Source: Peptoniphilus_A sp001811425 | Lineage (GTDB): Bacteria > Bacillota > Clostridia > Tissierellales > Peptoniphilaceae | Direction of reading: 5' to 3' | Assembly: GCF_001811425.1 (NCBI RefSeq) | Contig: NZ_KV804738.1 | Coordinates: forward strand, 1 to 64,000 | Length of the DNA: 64,000 nt | Shown here: piece by piece, positions 45,784-53,915 of the stretch | Layout of the letters: each line of letters opens with the position of its first letter | Numbering within the stretch: position 1 is the first letter of the stretch | Position numbers and translations under genes: made by a program | Notes under the pieces: model-generated | Database searches by the model: none | What the model saw: the letters and a program-made list of their open reading frames with translations, nothing else | What the model was told of the DNA's origin: nothing

Positions 45784-46324
45784 TGTCTATAGTTTTAATA
45801 AAATAAGAGACGATGAACTTTTTGAATTAAAAATCTTATTGGATATTGGTTCTGTAGTAGGTAATAAAGAGATAGAATTGTTATTTTTAATTTACGAAGA
45901 AATATTAAAGGACCGATTAAAAAAATTGCTAAAACATATAGATTTGAATACTATAAATTGCTTTATAAATTTTAATATAAAGGCAATAATGATAGGAAAT
46001 ATTTTTACTGAAATTAATATATGTTCTGATATAGATTTGTCCTCCATAATATTAGAAAAAGCAAATTCACTCATCTATGATGAAGCGGGAATTCGGGAAT
46101 TCGATAAAGGATTAAACAATATAAGGGATTTTCTTAAGATGGATTTATCTGATACTTACTATTTGTTTAACTCATGTTCGTTATTTTATAAGTATGGATT
46201 AATTCCGATAAATCACATAAATAAAGAAAAATTTGTTTTGCGTCTTGAAAATATCACTATAGAGTCCTACAATTTATTTCAGTCTCAATACATAAAAAAC
46301 GCAAAGATAATTATTATTTCATAG
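45770..46324 (+). CDS. M16-like C-terminal half, separate gene
   Basis: About 184 residues from GTG 45770, with GAGG nine bases upstream. It has no HxxEH motif. The pattern RDDELFELKILLDIGSVVG, then ELLFLIYEEILKDRLKKLL, resembles the inactive C-terminal domain of M16 proteins. Together with the preceding 209-residue protein it makes about 393 residues, the size of a single AlbF-type peptidase. Two coupled genes or a broken single gene are both possible; I favour the former because the GTG has its own ribosome-binding site. Confidence 0.6.
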   Translation: MENIDVYSFNKIRDDELFELKILLDIGSVVGNKEIELLFLIYEEILKDRLKKLLKHIDLNTINCFINFNIKAIMIGNIFTEINICSDIDLSSIILEKANSLIYDEAGIREFDKGLNNIRDFLKMDLSDTYYLFNSCSLFYKYGLIPINHINKEKFVLRLENITIESYNLFQSQYIKNAKIIIIS

Positions 46325-46344
46325 TAGACTTTGGGGGATATATT

Positions 46345-48162
46345 ATGAAGATGTATAAAAAAATCATTTTTATTATTAGGTATGTATACTTAAGTATTGG
46401 CCTTATGTATAAGGCGAGTAAAATCAGATTTTTGATTATACTAGTGAGTAGTATATTTTTGGGAATACTAAATTCTACTATAGTTATTGCTTATAAATAT
46501 CTTATAGATGGGATTTCATTTTATATCAAACACTTTACTATTGATACGTACATATTTGTAAGAGCAGTTTGTGTATATTCAATGGTAAAGTTATTAATAC
46601 GTGTTATTACGCAAATAAATGATTATTATAGTTTTCAATACTTTAATGAGCTAGATAAATTTTTTACTATAAATATAAGTAAAAAGATTAGCAGATTAAA
46701 GATGGAGAGTTTTGATAATTCGAAGACTTATAATTTAATACAAATGGTATACAAAGACTCTACTTCTAAAAATAAAATGATGTTAGATATAGTTATGGAT
46801 ATGATACGAAATCTTATTACAATGGTCAGTGTATCGTATATAATAATTAAGTTTAGTATGTTATGTTTTTTTGTTTGTATAGTTAGTTCAATTCTTAATA
46901 TTATAAATGAATTTGATGCTTTAGAAAAACTATATAATGAATATAATAAACAAATAGAAAGTATTAGATATATTGAAATTTTAAAGTCTATTTTAACAAA
47001 GTATAATTGGATTGTCGAAACAAAAGTTTACAGTTCTGTCAAAATACTAATAGGTAAAATGACAATAATATATGACAATAATTTAAAGAATAATAAATCT
47101 ATAAAATCAAAATATTTTAAGCGATCAATATGTATTTCAGTATTAGAAGAGATAACAAATACTGTGAATATAATTTTGATAATATTAAGATGTTCTAAAC
47201 TTAAAATAAGTATTGGGTCAGCAATAATGTATTTTCAAACCATGGAATTAGTTAGGCAATCACTTACAAATTTATTTAGTTCAGTGGAGAGTTCATATGA
47301 GAGTTGTTTATATATTGAAAAGTATTTTGATTTAATGAATTTAAAAGAAAGTAATGAAGGAACTGTTAATTTGAATAGAAAAGTAGAACAAATCACTTTT
47401 GAAAATGTTAGTTTTCGATATCCAAACAGTAATAAATTTGCTTTGAAAAATTTTAATTATACTTTTAAAATAGGGAAAAATTATGGAATAATTGGTTTGA
47501 ATGGATCAGGAAAAACAACTTTAACAAAATTAATTTTAGGTATGTATGACCCAACGGAAGGAGAAATTAAAGTCGATGGAGTATTAATTAATAATGTAAA
47601 TAAAAATAACTATTATAAATATTTTGATACAGTACATCAAGATTTTATAAAGTATCCATTTTCGTTAAGAGAAAATATAAGTATTGGAAGCTCGCATTCA
47701 GGAGAATATGAATTAATTTCTGATAATGGTATAAATGAGATCCTCTCGCAAATTAATATTTATAATAATGAAAAAGATAAACTGAACTTTGACTATGATA
47801 ATGTACTTGATAAGAGTGTAGCTGGAGGGATTGAATTATCTGGAGGAGAATGGCAAAAAGTGGCTATAGCACGAGCCTTGTACAACAGATCTGAAATTCT
47901 GCTTCTGGATGAGCCAACATCATCTATAGATTCATTAACTGAAGAAAATATTTTTAATCTGATAAATAAAAATAATGGTGAAATAATGAATATTATAATA
48001 TCGCATAGGTTGAGAAATCTTGTAAAAGTTGATGAAATAATATTGCTTGATCATGGTGTGATGGTTGCTAGTGGTTCTCATCAGACGCTTTTAAAGAATG
48101 AACTGTATAAAAAACTTTATAATAGTCAGGATTATAACATCTTAAACGACATAAAAAATTGA
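46345..48162 (+). CDS. ABC exporter with fused ATPase
   Basis: A 605-residue type I exporter half-transporter. The N-terminal 330 residues carry about five to six membrane segments. The ATPase has GIIGLNGSGKTTLTK (Walker A), LSGGEWQKVAIARALYN (signature) and ILLLDEPTSSIDS (Walker B). There is no C39 peptidase domain, in keeping with a leader that lacks double glycine. It probably carries the mature peptide out of the cell as a homodimer. Confidence 0.92.
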   Translation: MKMYKKIIFIIRYVYLSIGLMYKASKIRFLIILVSSIFLGILNSTIVIAYKYLIDGISFYIKHFTIDTYIFVRAVCVYSMVKLLIRVITQINDYYSFQYFNELDKFFTINISKKISRLKMESFDNSKTYNLIQMVYKDSTSKNKMMLDIVMDMIRNLITMVSVSYIIIKFSMLCFFVCIVSSILNIINEFDALEKLYNEYNKQIESIRYIEILKSILTKYNWIVETKVYSSVKILIGKMTIIYDNNLKNNKSIKSKYFKRSICISVLEEITNTVNIILIILRCSKLKISIGSAIMYFQTMELVRQSLTNLFSSVESSYESCLYIEKYFDLMNLKESNEGTVNLNRKVEQITFENVSFRYPNSNKFALKNFNYTFKIGKNYGIIGLNGSGKTTLTKLILGMYDPTEGEIKVDGVLINNVNKNNYYKYFDTVHQDFIKYPFSLRENISIGSSHSGEYELISDNGINEILSQINIYNNEKDKLNFDYDNVLDKSVAGGIELSGGEWQKVAIARALYNRSEILLLDEPTSSIDSLTEENIFNLINKNNGEIMNIIISHRLRNLVKVDEIILLDHGVMVASGSHQTLLKNELYKKLYNSQDYNILNDIKN

Positions 48163-48208
48163 CCAAAACATTCAGAAAACTGAGATTCCATTCAAGTGAA
48201 TATTTCAA

Positions 48209-48468
48209 ATGAAAAATAAAATATTTACAATTTCACTTATAACAATACTAGCGTGTAGTCCGATCTTTTTTGTAGGTAAATATCAATTATATGGATTTTT
48301 AGTGGAATTAAATTATATTGATAGTATATTTTATTATTTCCATTAGCGTGGAATATATTTTTTATTTATTATTTTTTCGATGGTAAACCTTCCAGTTACA
48401 TAAGTATAATTTTCTTTTTCATAGGGGTTCTAGCATCTCTATATTTAAAAAAGGCATTAAAAAAATGA
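48209..48468 (+). pseudogene. Small membrane protein with a frameshift
   Basis: ATG 48209 begins MKNKIFTISLITILACSPIF and stops at 48344-48346. Adding one T in the TTTT run near 48329-48332 continues it as FLLFPLAWNIFFIYYFFDGK and on to TGA at 48466, about 86 residues with three hydrophobic segments. The size and place at the cluster end fit an immunity or accessory membrane protein. As read, it is broken. Confidence 0.5.
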
Positions 48469-48526
48469 TATAAACCTATTATTTGATAGTGACAAATTAA
48501 CAAATAAAAATGTAATTAGCTATTTA

Positions 48527-48568
48527 GACCTATTAGTATTTCAATTGAAATACTAATAGGTCTTTTTT
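48527..48568 (+). terminator. Terminator of the peptide cluster
   Basis: GACCTATTAGTATTTC and GAAATACTAATAGGTC are perfect complements around AATT, followed by six T. A very strong terminator that ends the cargo island. Confidence 0.92.
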
Positions 48569-48603
48569 GTTTATTCAAGAATTTCGATATTCATGAAAAT
48601 TCA

Positions 48604-48640
48604 TTACTCAAAACTAATCCATTTGTCCTAAGGAATATAG
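48604..48640 (+). repeat. Fifth copy of the 48-bp repeat motif
   Basis: TTACTCAAAA, then TGTCCTAAGGAATAT (48624-48638) and AGAGGA match the units at 7041-7232, 41 kb away. The frame that is open there has a stop here. It lies upstream of the small protein and recombinase operon. Confidence 0.65.
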
Positions 48641-48703
48641 AGGAAAGAAAATTAGGGTTAAAAATAGCCTTAATTTCTTTGCCTGTGATATAGGAGGTGG
48701 AGT

Positions 48704-48913
48704 ATGAGAGTAAAGAAGCTTGAATGTGAAAAAGAAGTTGTAAAGACTGAATATACTGAAAGGGATTTAAAGGCAGAGCTTAATTTCTATCTATCAGATA
48801 AGTTCATCCAAGACCTCTTTCTTTTAGATGAAATTAGCCTTGAAGAATATAGGAAAATTAGGAGAGAGAACATTAAAAAATTCAGACCTATTCTTTCAGA
48901 ATTATTGCTATAA
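48704..48913 (+). CDS. SHOCT-like small protein
   Basis: A 69-residue protein. The C-terminal half (LFLLDEISLEEYRKIRREN) resembles SHOCT-type short helices. AGGAGG precedes the ATG. A small protein of this type often precedes serine recombinases in Gram-positive prophages and may modulate them. Confidence 0.65.
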   Translation: MRVKKLECEKEVVKTEYTERDLKAELNFYLSDKFIQDLFLLDEISLEEYRKIRRENIKKFRPILSELLL

Positions 48914-48916
48914 GAC

Positions 48917-48945
48917 TTGATATATAGTCATTTGTACGGGAATAT
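48917..48945 (+). promoter_or_regulatory. Recombinase operon promoter
   Basis: TTGATA (48917-48922), 17 bases and GAATAT (48940-48945), with TTTGTACGG immediately ahead of the -10 box exactly as in the promoters at 22381 and 22839. The right arm of the dyad is missing here. Confidence 0.65.
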
Positions 48946-48972
48946 AGCACTAAGAGAAAGAGAGGTGAGACG

Positions 48973-50535
48973 ATGAAAAAGATAACAAAAATAGAAGCAA
49001 ATCAAAAAGAAGAATCTACATTAAGAGTTGCTGCCTATGCAAGAGTATCTACAGACGAGGAAGCTCAACTGGTGAGTCTTAAAACACAAAAGGCACACTA
49101 CGAAAAGATGATAGCAGAGAACAATTCATATACTTTTGCAGGCCTATACTTTGACGAAGGCATCACTGGAACAAAGAAAGAATGTAGAGACGGTCTTCTA
49201 AAAATGCTAAAAGACTGTGAAGACGGAAAAATAGATTTTATCCTAACCAAATCAATCTCAAGGCTTGCAAGAAACACGACAGATTGTTTGGAAATCGTAA
49301 GGAGACTTCTCGATTTAAACATTGGTATCTATTTTGAAAAAGAAAACATTGATACAAGAACCATGGAAAGCGAGTTGATGTTATCCATACTTTCATCCCT
49401 TGCAGAAAGTGAGTCCAGGTCGATATCAGAAAATAACAAATGGTCCATAAAGAAAAGATTTCAAAATGGAACCTTTATCATATCAAGTCCACCCTATGGC
49501 TATGAGAATATAGACGGAAAGATGGTAGTGAATGAAGAAGAAGGAAAAATCATAAAAGAAATATTTGAACAGTATCTTTCAGGTAAGGGAACACATAAAA
49601 TTGCAGAAGACTTAAATAAAAGAAAGATTAAAGGACAAAAAGGAGCAAAATGGCATGGATCGACTATAAACGGAATCTTAAAAAATGAAAAATATATAGG
49701 CGATGTCATCTACCAAAAGACCTATACAGATGAAAATTATAATAGACACAAGAATAAGGGAGAAGAAGACCAGTATAAGATAATAGACAACCATGAAGCC
49801 ATTGTAAGTAGAGAGGACTTTGAGAAAGTTCAAGACCTAATAAGGATAAGGGCTATAGCAAAAGGAAATGGAGAAAACACTAAAAGATACCAAAATAGAT
49901 ATAGCCTATCGGGGAAAATAAAGTGTGGCGAGTGTGGTTCAAGCTTTAAAAGAAGACATCACTATAATGGCAAAGAAAAATATATAGCTTGGACTTGCAG
50001 TGAACACCTTAAAGATATTAATAAATGTTATATGAAGTTTATTAAAGACAAGGACATAAAACTGGCATTTGCGACTTTAGTAAACAAGCTAGTCTTTGGA
50101 AAAGATAGTATCCTTACACCACTCTTAGAATCCTTAAAGAGAGTGGACAGCAAGGAAGAAGTCGAGAAGATAAATGGAATTGAAGAAAGACTAGAAAAAC
50201 TAAAGGAAAGAAAAGAGGTTCTAAGCAAACTAATAACTTCGGGAGTTTTAGATGCAAGTGTTTACGCAAAAGAAAGCAGTGAAATTTCTAGTGAAGAAAG
50301 TTATCTACTCAGGGAAAAGGAAAGAATTAAAAAAGCCATCCTTGGAAATGATGAAGAAATAAGAGAACTTGAAAAATTAATAGGAATCTTAGGAAAAAGT
50401 GAAATGATAGATCACTTTGAAGATGACTTGTTTGAAGAAATCATTGACCACATTCAAGTTGTTAATAGAGAGACCCTTGATTTTCATTTAAAGTGTGGAC
50501 TTGTACTTAGAGAGGAAGTGAAAAATAATGTCTAG
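48973..50535 (+). CDS. Large serine recombinase 1
   Basis: A 520-residue recombinase. Catalytic serine in YARVSTDEE (about 22-30), SISRLARNT (about 94-102), recombinase domain to about 290, zinc ribbon CGECGSSFKRRHHYNG with later CSEH/C (about 317-350), coiled coil (about 385-450). All parts are present. Its stop overlaps the next gene by eight bases. Confidence 0.93.
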   Translation: MKKITKIEANQKEESTLRVAAYARVSTDEEAQLVSLKTQKAHYEKMIAENNSYTFAGLYFDEGITGTKKECRDGLLKMLKDCEDGKIDFILTKSISRLARNTTDCLEIVRRLLDLNIGIYFEKENIDTRTMESELMLSILSSLAESESRSISENNKWSIKKRFQNGTFIISSPPYGYENIDGKMVVNEEEGKIIKEIFEQYLSGKGTHKIAEDLNKRKIKGQKGAKWHGSTINGILKNEKYIGDVIYQKTYTDENYNRHKNKGEEDQYKIIDNHEAIVSREDFEKVQDLIRIRAIAKGNGENTKRYQNRYSLSGKIKCGECGSSFKRRHHYNGKEKYIAWTCSEHLKDINKCYMKFIKDKDIKLAFATLVNKLVFGKDSILTPLLESLKRVDSKEEVEKINGIEERLEKLKERKEVLSKLITSGVLDASVYAKESSEISSEESYLLREKERIKKAILGNDEEIRELEKLIGILGKSEMIDHFEDDLFEEIIDHIQVVNRETLDFHLKCGLVLREEVKNNV

Positions 50536-50944
50536 GTTATGTTATGGCTATACCATAAGAGACGGAAGATTAGAAATTCAAGAAAAAGAAGCGGAGAATA
50601 TAAGAAAAATCTTTAAAAACTACCTTGCTGGCAATGCCCTTATAAAGTCAGCAGACCTTGCAGGCGTGAAGAAAAACAGCTCCAGTGTAAAAAGAATCCT
50701 TACCAATAAAAAGTATTTAGGAAATGAAATCTATCCCAAGATAATAGATAGAGAAAGCTTTGAAAAAGCAGGTCAAATGTTAAAAGAAAGGGCAGTGGCC
50801 ATGGGACGAGTTTGGGAAAAGGAAGAAGAGATCATTAGAGTTCCATGCAAGTTTAGATACAAAAGTGAAGAAGTTCTACCACTAGATCCCTTTGAACGAG
50901 CGAGTTATAAGTATAGGTTAATCAAGGTGATAGATGATGAATAG
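50528..50944 (+). CDS. Recombinase-domain-only protein
   Basis: A 138-residue protein that has only the recombinase DNA-binding domain (CYGYTIRDGRLEIQEKEAEN, ILTNKKYLGNEIYPKIIDRE) and no catalytic serine domain. It overlaps both recombinases, so it is probably a real accessory member of a three-gene integration system and not a fragment. Confidence 0.8.
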   Translation: MSRLCYGYTIRDGRLEIQEKEAENIRKIFKNYLAGNALIKSADLAGVKKNSSSVKRILTNKKYLGNEIYPKIIDRESFEKAGQMLKERAVAMGRVWEKEEEIIRVPCKFRYKSEEVLPLDPFERASYKYRLIKVIDDE

Positions 50945-52403
50945 CAAGGTCATAGTAATACCAGCGAAGAAGAAAAAAGGAAATTCCATCAAGGAATCAG
51001 AAAAGAAGAAACTGAGAGTGGCAGCTTATGCGAGGGTATCAACAGATAGCGATGAACAAGCAACTTCTTATGACACTCAAGTAGACCACTACACAAATTA
51101 TATAAAGAAAAATCCAGATTGGGAATTTGCGGGAGTTTTTTCTGATGAAGGAATCAGTGGAACATATACCAAGAAAAGAGCTGGCTTTAATAAAATGATT
51201 GAAGAAGCCATGGAAGGAAATATCGACTACATCATTACAAAGTCCATATCGAGATTTGCCAGAAACACACTAGACTGTTTAAAGTATATTCGTAAACTAA
51301 AAGAAAACAACATCCCAGTCTATTTTGAAAAAGAAAACATCAACACCATGGACGCCAAGGGAGAAGTCCTCCTTACCATTATGGCATCTCTTGCTCAACA
51401 GGAAAGTCAGTCCTTATCTCAAAATGTAAAGTTAGGCGTTCAATATAGGTTTCAACAAGGTCAAGTCCAAGTAAACCATAATAGGTTTTTAGGCTATACA
51501 AAAGACGAAGAAGGAAAACTTGTCATTGTTCCTGAAGAAGCAAAAATTATAAAAAGGATCTACAGAGAATATTTAGAAGGAGCAAGCCTACGAGATATTA
51601 AGGAAGGGCTAGAGAAAGATAAGATAATAAATGGAGCAGGAAATAAGAAATGGCATGTATCGAACCTCAATCAAATATTAACTAATGAGAAATACATGGG
51701 GGATGCCCTCTTACAAAAGACTTATACAGTGGATTTCCTGAATAAGAAGAGAGTAAAAAATGATGGAATTGCACCTCAATATTATGTAGAAAATAGCCAT
51801 GAAGCCATCATACCAAAAGAAATCTTCATGCGAGTCCAAGAAGAAATGGATAGACGAGCTAATATGGTAAGTGGCAAAGGAAAAAGAAGAATTTATTCCA
51901 GCAAATATGCCCTTTCAAGTATTGTCTACTGCTCAAAATGCGGCGATATTTACAGGAGAATAGCATGGAATAACAGAGGGAAAAAGTACACCGTTTGGAG
52001 GTGCTGCACAAGAGTAACCCATGGACCAGATGCCTGCCATGCGAGAACTATTAAAGAAGACGACCTACAAGAAGCAGTCGTAGAAGCAATCAATCAACTT
52101 ATAGCTGAAAGCACAGAATTAAAAGAAATAATAAAAGAGAATGTAGAAAAAGCCATCATAGGTGATAGAAGTAGTGGAATAGAAGAAATAGACAAAGAAA
52201 TGCTGAAGGTTCAAGAAGAACTTTTAAAAGTAGCTAATGCCAAAAAAGACTACACAGACCTTGCAAAAAGGGTGGAAGAGTTAAGAAATGAAAAAGATAA
52301 GATACTACTAAATATGGCAGAAGAGAAGAACGAACTAAGCAGACTAAAGGAATTAGAAGAGTTTTTAGATAATCAAGAATTAGAAATAGAAAGCTATGAT
52401 TAA
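50934..52403 (+). CDS. Large serine recombinase 2, prematurely stopped
   Basis: A 489-residue recombinase. YARVSTDSDEQ (about 31-41) holds the catalytic serine; SISRFARNT, a recombinase domain, zinc ribbon CSKCGDIYRRIAWNNRGK and a coiled coil follow. After TAA at 52401-52403 the same frame continues for 31 more codons (ELVRKLIEKIIVYDESLKVI and following) to TGA at 52497-52499. That is the expected C-terminal end of the family, so the last part has been lost to a nonsense mutation, or is reached by read-through. Confidence 0.92.
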   Translation: MMNSKVIVIPAKKKKGNSIKESEKKKLRVAAYARVSTDSDEQATSYDTQVDHYTNYIKKNPDWEFAGVFSDEGISGTYTKKRAGFNKMIEEAMEGNIDYIITKSISRFARNTLDCLKYIRKLKENNIPVYFEKENINTMDAKGEVLLTIMASLAQQESQSLSQNVKLGVQYRFQQGQVQVNHNRFLGYTKDEEGKLVIVPEEAKIIKRIYREYLEGASLRDIKEGLEKDKIINGAGNKKWHVSNLNQILTNEKYMGDALLQKTYTVDFLNKKRVKNDGIAPQYYVENSHEAIIPKEIFMRVQEEMDRRANMVSGKGKRRIYSSKYALSSIVYCSKCGDIYRRIAWNNRGKKYTVWRCCTRVTHGPDACHARTIKEDDLQEAVVEAINQLIAESTELKEIIKENVEKAIIGDRSSGIEEIDKEMLKVQEELLKVANAKKDYTDLAKRVEELRNEKDKILLNMAEEKNELSRLKELEEFLDNQELEIESYD

Positions 52404-52536
52404 GAATTGGTAAGAAAACTTATAGAGAAGATTATAGTTTATGATGAAAGTCTTAAAGTGATATTCAAATCAGGACTTGAAGTTGAAATAGAAAATTGAC
52501 AGGTATTAAAAGTAAATATACAATAAAAATAACAGT

Positions 52537-52581
52537 ACCCGACACGCCTCTTAGTATAATGCGGACCAAGTCGGGTCTTTT
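52537..52581 (+). terminator. Terminator at the prophage right end
   Basis: ACCCGAC (52537-52543) pairs with GTCGGGT (52570-52576), followed by CTTTTG. It lies just after the recombinase operon and before the convergent Abi gene. The right attachment site should be near here, but I cannot define it by eye. Confidence 0.65.
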
Positions 52582-52666
52582 GATTTTACTTAATAGACTT
52601 AATATAATTGGTATAATCTTATCATAAGCAATTGAGGATAATCGTAATTAAATAAAAAATAAGTAG

Positions 52667-53629
52667 CTAGGTTAATAACCACTTATTAGAAAATCCTGAA
52701 ATTTCAAATATATCATCAATTGAGATGCTGGTAAATTTGCCCTCATATTTATTTTTGATGGAGCTAATTGATGAGATTAAAGACTGGTATTCTTTTTCGG
52801 GAATAACTAGTTTAAGGACCAGTATTAAATCGTGTAAATTTTTTCCAGTATAATTCTCATCAAAAAACTTTTCAAATATAGCGGTTTGACCAGCTTTATT
52901 CAATGAGAAAGAATACATGACTTCATCATGGGCACAAACATTTCTGAAAAAATTACAGATTTTAATTATGTCTATAAGTTCAGTTTTACTAATTTTTTCT
53001 TTAGAATGGTAACTATCTTTATATCTTTCACCAAAATCTCTAGCAATTTTATTTTGAAGAGATTCATCTAGGGAATTATAAAAATAAGATATATTTCCTA
53101 AAGTAAGGAAATTTACAAGAACCCAAAGAGGGATGTGGTCATGCTTTTTTATATAATGCTTAATAGGTTTCTTGCCATTTGAATTTTTATTTTCTCTACT
53201 TATGGCATTGGATAATGTCCCTATATTTTTCAAAACATAATTTAGCTGATGCTTTGATGCAGAATAATTTTCAATTTGTAAGTAAGGATATAGTCCATCT
53301 CTGTATAAGTCTGAAAAATGATAAGCACAGGATGTTTTTAGAAGTTTCTCAAAACGGAGTAGAGAAGAAAAAATAACTTCTTTTAATTCACGATCCATTT
53401 CATGAAGGGCATAAATTTCTTCAAAACTACTACCAGCTTTATATACATCTTCTACCTCATTAGAAGATTTATTGTCTAAAAATGGAGTTTTATAGCCATT
53501 GATAAGGTTATAATAATTAACTTGTGATAAAATGATCTTAGCATATTCTGGATTATTAATGTCTAAACCTCTATTTGAGAGTATTTCAATTTGTTCATCA
53601 TAAGTTTTAAACGGTTTACTCATATACAC
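52667..53629 (-). CDS. Abi_2 (AbiD/AbiF) HEPN defence protein
   Basis: A 320-residue protein. KPFKTYDEQIEILSNRGL and NYYNLINGYKTPFLDN are typical of the Abi_2 family. RNVCAH (about residues 237-242) is an R-x4-H HEPN ribonuclease motif. Such proteins stop phage growth by cutting RNA. It is transcribed from its own promoter on the minus strand; a short RNA gene lies between promoter and start codon. Confidence 0.9.
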   Translation of the reverse strand: MYMSKPFKTYDEQIEILSNRGLDINNPEYAKIILSQVNYYNLINGYKTPFLDNKSSNEVEDVYKAGSSFEEIYALHEMDRELKEVIFSSLLRFEKLLKTSCAYHFSDLYRDGLYPYLQIENYSASKHQLNYVLKNIGTLSNAISRENKNSNGKKPIKHYIKKHDHIPLWVLVNFLTLGNISYFYNSLDESLQNKIARDFGERYKDSYHSKEKISKTELIDIIKICNFFRNVCAHDEVMYSFSLNKAGQTAIFEKFFDENYTGKNLHDLILVLKLVIPEKEYQSLISSISSIKNKYEGKFTSISIDDIFEISGFSNKWLLT

Positions 53630-53633
53630 ACCT

Positions 53634-53710
53634 CATAAAAAAACGCCCCGCCACGTATGGCAAGGGCTTGTTCCTTAAGTAAATTATAGCAGAATTATAC
53701 TTAAAGTCAA
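53634..53710 (-). ncRNA. Probable tiny RNA ahead of the Abi gene
   Basis: On the minus strand TTGACT (53705-53710), 16 bases and TATAAT (53683-53688) form a strong promoter. About 10 bases on, AAGGAACAAGCCC leads into a GC hairpin (53645-53667; GCCC-TGCCA/TGGCG-GGGC) and seven T, so most transcripts should end after about 45 bases. The AbiATG is 14 bases beyond. Small RNAs linked to AbiF-type genes have been reported, as I recall. Confidence 0.6.
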
Positions 53711-53794
53711 GGATTGTAAGAAATAATTTTTAGATATGTTCCCATATACGAGGCTTCCCTAAAAAATTACAATTTTATCCATACTGACCACTCA

Positions 53795-53842
53795 AGCCAC
53801 GCAGAATGTATAAGTTTAATTTCAAAAACAAATTAAGTGGCT
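53795..53842. repeat. Inverted repeat before the defence operon
   Basis: AGCCAC (53795-53800) and GTGGCT (53837-53842) enclose a second pair, TTTAATTT/AAATTAA. It may be an operator or a leader hairpin between the divergent Abi and ParB-like genes. Confidence 0.4.
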
Positions 53843-53915
53843 GTAAAAAATTAATAAGGATATTTAAAAACATGATAGAATTATAGCGATGATATGAAAG
53901 GATAGGTATAGTATT

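Noticed and set aside
48527..48568. Third copy of the two-hairpin element
   Set aside because: It shares only GACCTA/TAGGTC. The perfect long stem with a T tract is an ordinary terminator, and the GGTAGGTCAGATGTC block is missing.
50528..50944. Fragment of a decayed recombinase
   Set aside because: It overlaps both neighbours with proper starts and stops and keeps an intact recombinase domain, so an accessory protein is more likely.
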